Part shown: piece after piece, positions 1 to 10,636 of the stretch | Position numbering within the stretch: the first letter of the stretch is position 1 | How the letters are laid out: every line of letters starts with the position of its first letter | Assembly: GCF_905147365.1 (NCBI RefSeq) | Contig: NC_056410.1 | Location: 7,167,501-7,231,500, forward strand | Length of the DNA: 64,000 bases | Reading direction: 5' to 3' | Source of the DNA: Aricia agestis | Lineage: Eukaryota > Arthropoda > Insecta > Lepidoptera > Lycaenidae | The notes under the pieces: generated by a model | Databases searched by the model: none | The model's input: the letters and a program-made list of their open reading frames with translations, nothing else | Told to the model about the DNA's origin: nothing | Translations under genes and position numbers: made by a program

Positions 1-1114
1 GCGTCGGTATGGCGGGCTGTAAGCCACACCCGAGAAGTATGGCATTACGCTACCGCCTACTTATTTTTGTTCGACTATCTGAAAATACAAGCATTGTTGT
101 GGAACAAAATCGACACGCCACGCGTTTGGGCTGCCAGTGCGAGCGCTATGACCATCATTTTCCTTTTGGCCTTTACGTAATTATACCCCTGTAGAACCGT
201 CAGCCTGGTACAAATGACCAAGAATTTTGTGTCACCATCTCCAGGCCTATTATAGGTAAAAGTGCGCTTCTTACGTCTTTAGCGCAACTTCAGTCGGTGC
301 TCGGACTATTAATAATAAATAATCATTAATAATTAATTATGGTTCCTTCTTATTGATTTTATCTTTTTTTAATTTTTCCGCCTTCTTTATAATTCACTCA
401 TCCTCTACGAAAAAAAAACCTACTCTTGCTACAGAGGCGAACCATTGTTTGTTTGATGATTCTGCTCTCTCTTGACTCCTTTGATATCCAGGAGACTCTA
501 TCTAGGCTCTAATAACAAAAGTAAATAATATTTACACTAAAAGGCTTAATTTCTGCGATTAAGTATTACAGCAAACATAATATTCGAAGGTAATAATCTC
601 GGCTATGCAATCAGACCATTTGTGAATCTTATCTTTTAATACCTTTATTAGCTTCTTCTTGATAAGGGAAATAAAATATAAATAGTACAGCGTATCTACA
701 TTTTACTTGATCATACGTATCCTGCCTACTGAGTCCTGGCGGGCGGGGGCACAGATGCGAAACTAAAAATTATTAATTTTATTTGATTTACAATATCATG
801 AACTCTACCAACGAAAACTATCTAGATAAGTAGTACCTTCATTAGCTTTGAAAAAAAAGAAAGAAAACTTGTAAAATGATTTTACTATTTAATATAATTT
901 ACAGTCAGATTACATTTCAGTGTATATAAATTTTAGGAAGAAAATCCTGAGAAATTAACTAAAATGTTCATAACGCCATCTGGCGTTATACTATATAAAC
1001 AATATATATACAGAGCCATCTATGTTCAACATTAAAAATTAAATTCACATTGCAGTGGCTTACGTAGTGAAACAAATCGCTAACAGATGGCGCTGGAGGC
1101 ATAAATATTTTATT
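1..1114. other. AT-rich noncoding sequence upstream of the AGAP exon
   Basis: No gene is seen here. The 61-residue open frame at 9-194 has no recognisable domain. Between about 970 and 1090 the motif CGCCATCT (or its reverse AGATGGCG) occurs several times, including an inverted pair around AACGCCATCTGGCGTT. The same motif recurs in repeats elsewhere in the window, so this is more likely repeat debris than a promoter element. Confidence 0.5.
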
Positions 1115-1417
1115 TGACAGATCGTAATTTAGACGCGTACAATATGCCACAGTTCGGTAATGGCCGCCGCCGGGGTGGTCTCATAGTCGAGTGCTATCAG
1201 TGCGTCAACAGTTGATTGATTGTTTACCTTATTTGCATCTACATTCCCAGCAAAACAATCACTGTTTCGGGTGTGGAATCGTGTGTTTTTCGATACTATC
1301 GTGTAGAAATACTGAGTTTTTGTGATCTTCGACTGTATTTCACGAGCCGCTCACGTAGCGTTGAGATGAGAATGCATAGTCCGTTGTAGTGTTGTGTTGT
1401 GGTTACTACCTAGCTAG
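1115..1417 (+). promoter_or_regulatory. Probable promoter and 5' UTR of the AGAP gene
   Basis: The sequence becomes less AT-rich here and runs into the AGAP start codon. It carries ATGGCCGCCGCCGG near 1159-1174 and an insect initiator-like TCAGT at 1197-1201. No TATA box is seen at a suitable distance and no clear downstream promoter element was found, so the exact start site is a guess. An in-frame TAG lies directly before the ATG at 1418, which closes the frame upstream. No splice acceptor is needed, so the leader is probably contiguous with the coding exon. Confidence 0.45.
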
Positions 1418-1613
1418 ATGCTGGGCTTCAGGAGCAACATGTGCAACCGGCAGCACACGCAGGCTTGCCTGAACACGTCCCTGTCTATACGGCAGGAGAT
1501 CCAGAGGTTTGAAAGCGTTCACCCTTCGATCTACGCCTTGTACGACCTGGTGGAGCTGGTTCCGGACCCGCTGCTGGCCCAGCAGATCAGGGATCACGTC
1601 GTCGCTATAGAAG
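1418..1613 (+). CDS. CenG1A: First coding exon of a centaurin-gamma / AGAP family ArfGAP (partial gene)
   Basis: This exon encodes 65 codons plus one base. Residues from about 20 onward (SIRQEIQRFESVHPSIYALY, then DLVELVPDPLLAQQIRDHVV) match what I know of the N-terminus of insect and vertebrate AGAP1/3 proteins, just before their GTPase-like domain. AGAPs are GTPase-activating proteins for Arf, with GTPase-like, PH, ArfGAP and ankyrin regions; they act in endosomal and membrane traffic. Only the N-terminal lead is present here. The exon ends AIEG with donor AAG|GTAAGTG at 1614. The lone G (phase 1) would pair with AT to give the Asp of the conserved AIED. TAG lies immediately before the ATG, fixing the longest start. 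A second in-frame ATG (codon 8, 1439) has a better A at -3 and could be the real start. The rest of the gene was not found. Confidence 0.85.
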
Positions 1614-1620
1614 GTAAGTG

Positions 1621-2484
1621 GAGTCACCTGTTCCACTAAACTTGAACCGCGCCGTGGTAATGTTTACGCGTGCTAATGTAGCGTTTCTAAGGCGACGCTA
1701 CCCGTGTTTTGCGTTGATAAGACACGTTGGATAACCTATTTATTGATTTTGCGAGCTGATTAAATGAGTAATATAACCGGTTTTTATCACTGCATAATGG
1801 ATATCATCAAACGCGATGAAAAAACAATAGAAATATGAAAGTTAACATGTAGAGATTGTAGAGGCTGTGTATTGTGTTAGAATACGATGGGTAAAGAAAG
1901 TTTATCTAAAATTGTCCCAGTTACCTGGATATGAATATCTCGTAGCGTGCAAAGTAAATTATTCACATACGAACCTAGTAGCCTTAAAATTGGCTCTGTA
2001 ATATTTAATGCTGACATAGAGAATCGATATTTAACCAATATAGAGAAATACTTTGTACGTATTTAAAACAATCTTACTGCCGCACTCAGAGTGGAACATT
2101 AATTACTTAAATGCAATTAATTCAACATTTTGACATAAGCCCCATACATTATCTGTCAAACTCTTCATTAGATTGAAGGTTAATCATAATTAAGTAAATG
2201 TCTATGAGTACGGCGGTAAAGCATTTAAAATTATGCGTCGATAAATAAAATTTTGATACCTGTCATTAAGCTAATCGTTAATTTGTAATCATGACAGAAA
2301 CAGGTGAAACCATGTCAGAAACAGGTGAAGCATGGTACTAAACGAAAGTAAACTATATTAACTATTTGTTAACAAGGCTTATTACTACTAATTATTTCCT
2401 AATGAGGAATTTTTACTACTTTCTATTGTAATCTTTTTAAATGGATCTCATGGTAGAGGGTAGAGAACTGAAGACCTTCAGAAT
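1621..2484. other. Intronic sequence, nothing recognised
   Basis: AT-rich sequence with no convincing gene. A short local duplication (GACAGAAACAGGTGAA then GTCAGAAACAGGTGAA) is present near 2293-2328. Confidence 0.5.
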
Positions 2485-2535
2485 AATCGGCCAGGTGCGA
2501 GTCATACTCGCGCACGAACGGTTCCGTACCATTAT
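2485..2535 (-). repeat. Fragment of the 'agggttccgtacc' dispersed repeat
   Basis: The stretch with CGGCCAGGTGCGAGTCATAC, CTCGCGCACGAACGG and TTCCGTACC matches one end of the repeat family also present at 10637, 11362 and 27065. Only the terminal ~50 bp remain. Confidence 0.7.
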
Positions 2536-2791
2536 ATTAAAGACTAGCTGTTGCCCGCGACTTCGTCCGCGTGGACTTCAGTTTATAGCGCGCGATGTCA
2601 ACAAAATTGGTGTCAAAAGCTTTTATAAAAAAACCCTGGTACCCCTTAAATCAATACAGCTGTGCAGTGTGCAAACAATAAGTACTTCATTTTTGTATGT
2701 TAAACTTTATATATTATGCCAAATTTTAAAGCTTATTTAGCCCCCCAATTACACAACTTTACCCATAAACTATTTATCATTGATAGGTTTA

Positions 2792-2931
2792 GCCCCAATT
2801 TCACCAACGTCTGTTAGTGTTAACAGCTTGTTAAAATATCCTGTCTTCTCTTTCATTCATATGAAAAACGAAACAGCTAACGTGATACTAATTCGAGCAT
2901 TAACTTTAACAGTCGTTGGTGAAATTTGGTC
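2792..2931. mobile_element. MITE, 'gccccaatttcaccaacg' family, copy 1
   Basis: Inverted ends (GCCCCAATTTCACCAACG on the left, the complement of CGTTGGTGAAATTTGG on the right) are flanked by TTA on both sides (2789-2791 and 2932-2934). Inner sequence CTGTTAGTGTTAACAG is shared with copies at 5965 and 48808. TTA/TAA target duplication is typical of PIF/Harbinger-type elements. It sits inside the repeat that begins at 2548. Confidence 0.75.
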
Positions 2932-3352
2932 TTAAGGTTACGTCACTGCTTGCACAGATAAAGTACTGAGTTATTTAATACCGTAGAATAGATATAACAA
3001 TCGAAAAAAATCGAGACTTAAATGTAAGATGATACCACCTCTTATAGAAAGACTTTTGAGCAAGCGTCAGCGCGATGTAGAAGACGCACGGCGCCATCTA
3101 TTATGAATTTTTTGAACAAATTTACGACCCTTACAACCCTTTTTTCCAGTAAAAAAGTAGCCTATGTCCTTTCTCAGGCTTTAGACTATCAGTATACAAA
3201 ATTTCATTACAATCGGTTCGGTAGTTTTGGCGTTTGGCGTGAAAGCGAGACTGACAGACAGACAGACAGACAGAGATACTTTCGCATTCATAATATTAGT
3301 ACAGATTATGTGCACACTGCACAGCTGTTTTTTGGGTATTTTGATTAATTAA

Positions 3353-3425
3353 GGGCCGCGCTACACCGGAATGGCAGCGGCGAGGCGAGCACTTTCAGCG
3401 CTGCCATTCCGGTGTAGCGCGGCCC
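3353..3425. mobile_element. 73-bp palindromic mini-MITE with TAA flanks
   Basis: Arms of 27 bp (GGGCCGCGCTACACCGGAAT followed by GGCAGCG) are perfect inverted repeats around a 19-nt loop. TAA stands on each side (3350-3352 and 3426-3428), which also extends the pairing by one base. The GC-rich arms stand out sharply from the AT-rich surroundings. The size, perfect arms and TAA duplication fit a very small Harbinger-type MITE. Confidence 0.75.
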
Positions 3426-3565
3426 TAAGAGGGGTACCACTTACCAGGGTTTTAAAAAGTTTTTAAATTTGACACACATTTTGTTGACACCGCGCGCTAT
3501 AAACTAAAGTCCACGCGGACGAAGTCGCGGGCAACAGCTAGTTATGAATAAAAACAATAATATAT

Positions 3566-3940
3566 AATAAAGTAGGTATGATTAGTTCTGTTATAATAAT
3601 GAAGTAAAAAATAAAGCGCCATCTGTTTTCATATATTAGAATTAAAATGTAAAAATATTTTCTGGATGGAATATAGGCCAACACAACACACTCGAACTCC
3701 TTAGAAATGCAGTAGGATTTCTATAAGATAAGATAGATTGATTATTATTATAGCAAGTGATAATATTATTAAACATAATATTCTAACGTATTAAAAACTA
3801 TAAACAAAAACATTATAACTAATAAGTATGATTAGTTCTATGTTACAACGAAGTAAAAAAAAAGCGCCATCTGTTGAATCGTATTAGAACTAAAATGTTC
3901 ATTGCATCGCGTCGATATATTTCTGGATTTTTTATAATAT
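3566..3940 (+). repeat. Two direct ~110-bp repeats
   Basis: Segments at about 3572-3670 and 3825-3935 share TATGATTAGTTCT, then GAAGTAAAAA, AAAGCGCCATCTGTT, ATTAGAA.TAAAATG and TTTCTGGAT. They are in the same orientation and moderately diverged. They are probably two copies of one short repeat or an old tandem duplication with inserted sequence between. Confidence 0.6.
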
Positions 3941-3984
3941 TATACATAAAATATATTTAAGATTTTTGAAATATTATTTTAATA

Positions 3985-4072
3985 CACATCCAAGACCCAG
4001 GAACATTGAAAACTTTTTGTTCCGCCTGCGGGACTCGAACCCAGGACCCCCGGGATGAGCGCTGGCCACGCG
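3985..4072 (-). repeat. tRNA-headed SINE fragment
   Basis: Read on the minus strand, GGGTTCGAGTCCCGCAGG resembles a pol III box B. It is followed by AACAAAAAGTTTTCAATG and CCTGGGTCTTGGATGTGTAT, a body and tail seen in lepidopteran SINEs. The upstream half of the tRNA-like head is truncated near 4072. It is not a functional tRNA gene. Confidence 0.6.
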
Positions 4073-4118
4073 CAATGCGAAGTAATTTTCATCGATATTT
4101 TCATGGAAATAAGATATT

Positions 4119-4217
4119 TTCCCACATCAAAATGTAGCCTATGTCCTTTCTCAGACTCTAGAATAACTGTGTACAAAATTTCATTGCAATCGGTTCAGTA
4201 GTTTTGGCGTGAAAGCG

Positions 4218-4256
<39 letters not shown>

Positions 4257-4289
4257 GATACTTTCGCATTTATAATATTAGTATAGATT
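4119..4289 (+). repeat. 3' part of a 'ttataatattagta' lepidopteran repeat
   Basis: It contains TAGCCTATGTCCTTTCTCAG, a CAAAATTTCATTGCAATCGG motif, a (GACA)n tract at about 4219-4254 and the family end TTTCGCATTTATAATATTAG. Homologous ends occur near 3310 and 8940. Confidence 0.75.
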
Positions 4290-4854
4290 GCCAGAACCCA
4301 ATTATTATTTTGTAAGTTACAGGTCAAATTAAGAAAAAAGTCGTCTTCATGGTAGAGTTTAATTTTTTAATTTTGCCTCTGTAATAAACGCTATTCCGAT
4401 GAAAGAATTATATGTAATTTGCCAAAATACAATTATTAACAGAAACATTTTCGAATCACACGCAAAAAATTTACACTTAAACTAAACTAAATGCACGATA
4501 AGAGTTAACTTTATCCTTGGGCAAAAACTGGCTGTATAGATAGGTACGACAAAGAAGGCTGCCAAGATTTCAAGGGGAGCCAAAATACAATTATTGCTAA
4601 GCTGACAAGATAATTATTACGATAATTTGTACTTAACACCAAAAGCGTCAGCTAATAAAGGTTGCTAATTTAGTTACTTATTAAAATGTTGATGTACGAC
4701 ATGTACTAAGGCAATCTACTGAAATATATATTCTTCTAAATTCTAATAGATACACGTAAATATGATTGTTTCTTACATAAAACCTTTACTTGATATCCAA
4801 AGTCCTTAGATTCTATACAATTTGTAAACATAAAGTCGTAAATTTTTTCTCTTA

Positions 4855-5058
4855 GATCCAGTCCACATAGGGTTGCGTCGACGCAGCGCTGCCGTTGCGT
4901 TGTTTTACATATAGATAACCAAGGTGTTCACATGGCGCGCTGCGTCGTCGCGACGCACACATGACGGACAGCTGCAGCCCCCGAGACGAAGCGGCCGGCC
5001 GTGCGTCAAAATGTTTGCGTTGCGACGAAGTAACGCAAAGCGCCGTGTGGACTGGCTC
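4855..5058. mobile_element. 204-bp MITE with TTA flanks
   Basis: The left end GATCCAGTCCACA and right end TGTGGACTGGCTC are inverted repeats flanked by TTA (4852-4854 and 5059-5061). The inside is CpG-rich, with many GCGTCG/CGACGC words, unlike the surroundings. This fits a non-autonomous Harbinger-type element. Confidence 0.75.
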
Positions 5059-5061
5059 TTA

Positions 5062-5964
5062 TCAGTCACTTAGCACATAACGCGTTTGCTTTGAAGATTG
5101 CCTTATCGCCTCAATTAGCCTTTCGAGCTATTACGATAAGTGGATCTTACTCTTAACATTACAAACACTTGAATTTTGCACATAGTGTAGATTTAACATT
5201 ATTTCAAGTATTTTTTGTTATTTGTAATTACCTCTACACGCTTACAACTCAAGAGATTCCTTCCTCACTTATTTATGTTCCGTTTCTAATATTTCTTGAC
5301 GGGACTTTATCTTTTCACGAGCGTTTTTGATTGGCTTTCATCAACACGTTAACCAATCAAGTACTCCGATACATCGGTAAACTCCTGTCAAAGACTTCAG
5401 AAACAGAGCGTAACTCTGTCAAAAAACTGCCAAGGAAGGTTGCAAATTGCAATGCTACTTCATTATAGGGTATAGGGCTCGTAGGCTAGAGTCGAGAATC
5501 GAGATAGATGCCTTCTATGTTCCGTCCAAAAAGAACTTGACAACGAGAGAAAACTACTGTATTATTAGAGGGAGAGAAACATTGGTATCTTGATGGACAT
5601 TCCACGGCCAACGACCCGATAACCACTAAATTCTTTCAATAAAAATAAGCGGTCAAAGCTGCCTGGCGCTCCGCCAGACACCAGTTATTGGTATTTAATG
5701 AGAAAATACGACGTCTCCGCCAAACAGCCGTGTGATTGCCAATAAGTTGTAAAGAAATTGTGATTGTCGTCACTTGTCGATAGGACCACCAAGCTATGAG
5801 CAATCTCACGATGGCAGAGATGAAACACTAGAAAAATCTAAATAAGATAATGTTGTAGAGAACAAAGACCTTTGTAGAGCATATTCTTTTGCTTAAAGTC
5901 TTACATTTAAAATATCCTCCTTTCTAGAAAGTTGGTAAAATATTTGTAAATCTTAAGATTCTTA
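5062..5964. other. Intronic sequence with a diverged MITE fragment
   Basis: No gene is seen. About 5318-5412 (GATTGGCTTTCATC, AACCAATCAAG, ACTCCTGTCAAAGACTTCAG) resembles the inner and right part of the MITE at 48616-48755 and a stretch at about 26018-26105. The rest is AT-rich with no recognised feature. Confidence 0.45.
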
Positions 5965-6078
5965 GGCCCAATTTTACTAACGTCTGTTAGTGTTAACAGA
6001 TTGTTAATTAAAAAATGAAAGAGGTACCGTGCTACTAATTCGAGCATTAACTTTAACAGTCGTTGGTGAAATTGGGTC
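5965..6078. mobile_element. MITE, 'gccccaatttcaccaacg' family, copy 2
   Basis: The left end GGCCCAATTTTACTAACG and right end CGTTGGTGAAATTGGGTC are inverted and flanked by TTA (5962-5964 and 6079-6081). The interior CTGTTAGTGTTAACAG and TAATTCGAGCATTAAC match copies at 2792 and 48808. Confidence 0.75.
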
Positions 6079-6229
6079 TTAACTTTAAAACATGATGGAT
6101 AAACCTGATTGCCACCATGATAACACAGTAAGCGCAGGGGCAATCATATTATAATATTATTGTAATACCTAAAATATGCACTTCTACATTAATCGCCTGC
6201 ATTTGTCCTTCGTGATTCATAACCTAACG

Positions 6230-6290
6230 TAAAGAGGAACCTTAATATTCGATATGGAAGAACCATATCGAATATTAAGGTTCCTCTTTA
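6230..6290. repeat. Perfect 28-bp hairpin with 5-nt loop
   Basis: The left arm 6230-6257 (TAAAGAGGAACCTTAATATT then CGATATGG) is an exact reverse complement of 6263-6290, separated by AAGAA. No MITE-like flanking duplication is obvious. Perfect identity implies a recent origin or pairing-dependent selection. Possible explanations are snap-back repair synthesis or a small-RNA hairpin. Confidence 0.8.
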
Positions 6291-8739
6291 ATATTTCATT
6301 TCATATCAATTTCATATAAGTTACTCTGCTACAATATTTCCAAGTTTGTTCCAAGCGAAATCGCTCCTTAATAGCGGGATCGCATGTGAGTGTTGACAGT
6401 TTATATTGATTGGTGAAAACCAAAATGTTCACGTCGATAATCGTTTGTTTCGGATAAGGGTGTGTTCACAAAAGTAGGAAACGACATAGTGAAATCGCAG
6501 AAAATTTGCTTAACATTTTGTTTAAATTTCCAATGCTTTCATCCATATAAAATGTATTTTTTTATATAAAATTATAACACCCATACTATTATATTATAAC
6601 ATCTGCCCGTCTTACTTTTTATTCAGATGGAAATTTATAAAAAGATACTTTGAATCCCAACTTAGACGAGGACAAGGGCATTGATTAGTTTTTAGCCCTT
6701 AAATTAACCCTTAAATTTAAATTTTCACGCGATTACCAAATTTTCGCGCACAGATGATTTTGTGATCGCTTCCATTCGCGCAGTTTTTTGCGAATTCACG
6801 TCGTGTGAAGGTCGATTCAGACCTGCAAAGCGACGCGTAGAATTATTAATTTGTAAAGTATGGATTGGACAGATTTCAACTGCGTGAGACGTGTTACAAA
6901 TCTGTCAATTCAACAAACATTTAGAAATACATATACGCGTCGCGTTGCGGTCTAAATTGACCCTAACATGTCACGTATTTGCACGTTACATTTTACTGTG
7001 CACGGACCCTAATGTTTACCTCACGTCACGTGGGGCTGCGTGTCGACTGACGGGCGGATAACAGTACAGAGCGCGGTAAACTGTGACGGCTGATGGATTC
7101 TTAACCTCCGCAGATAGGCAGCTCTGTGGCATATGAAATGTGGCGACGGTAGTGCTATTTCTATCAGGTGACCCGTTTGCTCGTTTGCCCCGTTATTTTA
7201 TTTTAAAAAGTTAAGAGGGCTCGCGTTACTGGGAAAGTTACAATGCTTAATTTATACTATGCGTAGAATGAGTTTAGGGTACTTCTTTTAAACTATGACT
7301 GATAGAAGTATTCATAATGAATAAATAAAATAACAATGTTTGAAAATTCGTTGAAATTGGCTTTAAATCGAGAAGTTATTTTAACTTTGTTTTCAATTCA
7401 TTAAATTAAAAGTAATCTAGGTACTATGTCCTTTCCCGGAACTGAATGTAGGTATTCTACTTGCTTAGTTTAATCAACATCTTTCTGATGTCTTTTATAA
7501 TAATATGTCTTCATAATTTATGTTTATAAAACTCCTACAGCACAAGAGTTTCTTAGTGTAAGTGCTGCGCAAATAACAAGATATTCTATGTAATAACAGC
7601 TTTATATGTCTTTATAAAATGTTATGTATATATTTTTCTGATGGGAATAAACTATTTAAACTTTTTTAACATCCGTCTTACAGTTTAAGAATAAGCTTGC
7701 TGTACTTAACAAAACCCTAACTTAACAAATAACTGTTTCCTGGGCTCATGTTAAAAAAGACAACAATGTCGTGCAATTCCTAGAAATTGGCGATTACAAG
7801 TTTATATTTTATAATGCAATATATATACATATATGTCTTATTACTTTTTTTGGACGGATGCTTGAATGATGACTTGACTTTAAAATATTATATACAAAAA
7901 TAATTTAAATGTTTTATTCAGGCATCTTCACTGACGTCTAGGAACGGTAATTACAAGTTTAAATATAAATAGCGCCAATAATATCCATTACTTTGAAATT
8001 AATTTAAGGAAACCAACAATAATAAAATATTTAGTAATTTTGTAAATCCGCATTTCTTTATAATATTATTTATTATTAGGGAAACGAATAAGGCAATAAC
8101 AAATAAATACGTCCGTACGTCCGTTTGTCCGTGGCCCGTGCTTTCATTGAGCGAGTTTTTGTCGAGTTCATTGTCTCTGCAGCAAATGGAGCGTTTAGCA
8201 GCATTGAACAGTAAACAGCAATAAACCAGCAACAATGCAGTGCCCCGTTGCTGGCGGGGCATTGTGCAATATCCTTTGTTAATTGGTACATGTACCCCAT
8301 ACCTTATATTGTGCCTGTAACATATTGTGCGGCTATTGTTTTAAACACGTGACCCAGACATTTGTTTCTCCATAGTCCAAATTACACTCACGCACGGGCT
8401 CCAAGAAATTAGGATGCAATTTATGAGCGAGGCGATTGCGCGGTAGATCTTCATAGTCAAACACGGTCGCGCACCGCTTTTTAACCGTCAGATATTTGGA
8501 ATTTGGGCACGGAGTTGTAAGAACTGGAAGTCCCAATGCAAACATTGGGACGCCCATTCTCGTCCGTGAAGGAAGAGCAGGTAGGTTAAGGTATATAACT
8601 TGTAAGCGTTTGATTAGCTATTACAACCTGTCTGTATCATTGCTGTACATTGTACAATCAACTCGTAAGTCGTAACCTATGTCCCTTCTCCCTCCGTTCC
8701 TACCAGACTTTCGCTTTATACAGCTACAGTACATTTACA
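6291..8739. other. Intronic sequence, one SINE stub and a GC hairpin
   Basis: No gene is recognised. Position 7165-7206 (CAGGTGACCCGTTTGCTCGT then TTGCCCCGTTATTTTATTTT) is the 3' stub of the poly-A-tailed SINE-like family described at 44692. A small GC hairpin (GCCCCGTTGCTGGCGGGGC) lies at about 8242-8260 within a non-AT stretch of unknown nature. The remainder is AT-rich. Confidence 0.5.
8333..8557 (-). other. Unrecognised 74-codon open frame
   Basis: The minus-strand frame beginning MGVPMFALGLPVLTTPCPN stays open upstream to about 8616. Its residue composition (CPN, VKKRCATVFDYEDLPRNRL, VRECNLDYGE) looks more protein-like than most chance frames here. There is no identifiable domain, no clear promoter and no confirmed splice site. 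It may be a decayed or unknown exon, or chance. I assign no function. Confidence 0.15.
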
Positions 8740-8950
8740 TTATTACATGACGCCCGCAACTCTGATGCGCCAAAATGAGTTTATCGCGCTATAACCGTAC
8801 ATTTTTTGGGTATAAAAAGTATCCTTAGATGTCCTTTCCTGGGACTCAAAGTATCTCGATACCAAATTTCAGCAAAATCGGTTCAGCGGTTCGAGCGTGT
8901 AGTGGTAACAGACAGACAGACACAATTTCGCATTTATAATAATTAGTATT
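8740..8950 (+). repeat. Lepidopteran 'ttataatattagta' repeat, forward copy
   Basis: It contains ATCGCGCTATAACCGTACAT, ATGTCCTTTCCTGGGACTCA, CCAAATTTCAGCAAAATCGG, a short GACA run and TTTCGCATTTATAATAATTA. This is the same family as the copies at 4119, 8965 (opposite strand), 20451 and 50045. Confidence 0.75.
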
Positions 8951-8964
8951 AAAGTATCTATTAT

Positions 8965-9302
8965 TCTACACTAATATTATAATTGGGAAAAGTTTGTTTG
9001 TTTGTACGCGCTAATCTCAGGAACTACTGGTCCGATTTCAAAAATTATTTCAGTGTTAGGTCTAGAAAAATATTTAATGCACGTTAAGACTAATAGGAGC
9101 GAAGAAATAGAGGAAAGTGTGGAAAAAACGGAGGAAATTATTTGAAACGGCTTATTTGAACGTACTGGAGCAATTTTTATGTTATTTGGCACACATGAAG
9201 AATAGATCACGTAAAAGGACATAGGTTTCTTTTTTTGCGGAAAAATGTACGGTTTACGACATTCCTAAATTACGCGGGCGAAGCCGCGCGGAACATCTAG
9301 TT
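8965..9302 (-). repeat. Lepidopteran 'ccgcgcggcttcgcccgcgt' repeat, inverted copy
   Basis: Read on the minus strand it begins ACTAGATGTTCCGCGCGGCT and TCGCCCGCGTAATTTAGG, and ends near AATTATAATATTAGTGTAGA. It abuts the forward copy at 8740-8950, so the two stand tail to tail, about 15 bp apart. The near-complete 5' head makes this one of the better-preserved copies in the window. Confidence 0.8.
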
Positions 9303-9721
9303 ACAATATAATAGTTGTATAGTAGGAACTAGGATAGGCGGACGACAAAGTATGATAAAACTTCCTCGCACAAGTGTGCCAGGAACTGGATGTTGGAACA
9401 CAACGGTGGTTTTCCTGCCACCGGATCAAGTGAAAGTAACATGTACCTGTTTTCTAAACATCATGTCAAAGGCATTAAGAACCAGGAAGCTAGTTGACAA
9501 ACTTCTTGGTTTTATTTGATTTGGACTATCCCTGTTTTGATATCAAGATAGGGTTTTATAGGCTTACTGGCTCTCCACAAAATACTAGAGCTATTATCAG
9601 GAAATTAAAATGACCATTGACCAATGACTGATCAAAGTAATGATTGTGAATTTAATAAGTAGGTCAAAACTTACAAAAATAATATTATTCTCTCTGGGTT
9701 AGTCTCTCCCTAGAGTGCACC
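9303..9721. other. Intronic sequence, nothing recognised
   Basis: No open frame, repeat or motif of note was seen. Confidence 0.4.
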
Positions 9722-10120
9722 TGACCCGAACTTGACTACATACTTAAACCTAGATCTCAAAATCTGTAAGGTCTAGAAAACTGATCTTTTTACACAAGTA
9801 ACTTCAGTTCCTGAATGCTCAAGACGAAAACACGATTAGTGAAAAAATGCTCGATAGTTTTTTTTTTTTTTTTTTTAAATAAAGCCTTGTTTTAGACACA
9901 TTTTTGCTTGGATCTTCGAAGTTTCTTTAATATTTTTTAATATATCTAAAAAGGCATTGATAAAACCACTCAAAATACTTTTTTTCACAATCGTTATAGT
10001 TCGTCTTTTATTCATTAAAATTCTTCATTCTAGTAAAACGTGAGTAAAACTAACTTGGCGATGATTCCGCGTCGTCCTTTTTCACCTGGCATATGAAAGA
10101 CGGGCGTGAGTGTGAAGAGG
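9722..10120 (+). repeat. Left arm of a ~7.5-kb-spanning inverted repeat
   Basis: This ~400-bp segment is the reverse complement of 16885-17271, with moderate divergence and small indels. Shared blocks include CTTGACTACATACTT, AAGTAACTTCAGTTC, CTCAAGACGAAAACACGATTA, ATGCTCGATAG, GGATCTTCGAAGTTT and CACCTGGCATATGAAAGACG. A run of about 22 T occurs at 9855-9877 only in this arm. Similarity fades just outside 9722 and just inside 10120. The arms are either the ends of one large composite element or two opposed copies of one repeat family. Confidence 0.8.
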
Positions 10121-10636
10121 AGTACAAGTGTACTATATATAATATTATAATATAGTATAGTTGACGTTAATAGGAAAATGCACAAGAACCTCCCTGACCG
10201 GTTGGCGGATGAAATTGGGAAAAAGTGAAACTTTTTACGGAACATTCCGGAACAATTGTGCGCTTGACGGCTTGACGGATTCTGTGGAATTTTAACTCAA
10301 AATTGGTGAAATATTGATTTTTTGCCCGTTTTTCACCAAAGAGATGCCAGTGATTTCCGGAGAAAATAGCTGTGCGAGAAATTGTTGATTAAATCAGCCT
10401 TTTTGAGATGAAATCATTGAGAACCTAACGTGAACGTGGACGTAGGTACATTACATAAAAGAACAGGACGAAAATCAAAATTTCATGGTATTTGGACATA
10501 AACTCCGTAATTAAAATTATTTAATTCAATATCTCTGAGTGTAGCTCTAGTACATTCTACAGACGAGCTCTTTAATAACTTTAAAAACTGTGGTTGTGGT
10601 GTTGGTTTGAAAGCCTCTCGAATTTTGGAGTTTTTT
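10121..10636. other. Spacer with a short AT palindrome
   Basis: No gene is seen. A palindromic AT stretch (TACTATATATAATATTATAA followed by TATAGTA) occurs at about 10131-10157. The rest is unremarkable. Confidence 0.4.

Larger units (their letters stand above)
2548..3545. repeat. Inverted pair of a lepidopteran 'ccgcgacttcgtccgcgtgg' repeat
   Basis: One copy starts at about 2548 (AGCTGTTGCCCGCGACTTCG) and continues through GTCAACAAAATTGG to ACCCTGG. An inverted copy of the same ~110 bp lies at about 3430-3543. The first copy appears to continue, after a MITE insertion, to the usual family end near 3285-3310 (TACTTTCGCATTCATAATAT) with a GACA run at 3252-3275. Ends of this form are widespread in Lepidoptera. 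Whether the parent is Helitron-like or a SINE/LINE derivative cannot be decided here. Confidence 0.7.

Noticed and set aside
1406..1636. Minus-strand gene antisense to the AGAP exon
   Set aside because: It is a shadow of the conserved plus-strand exon, which matches AGAP proteins and has a correct donor.
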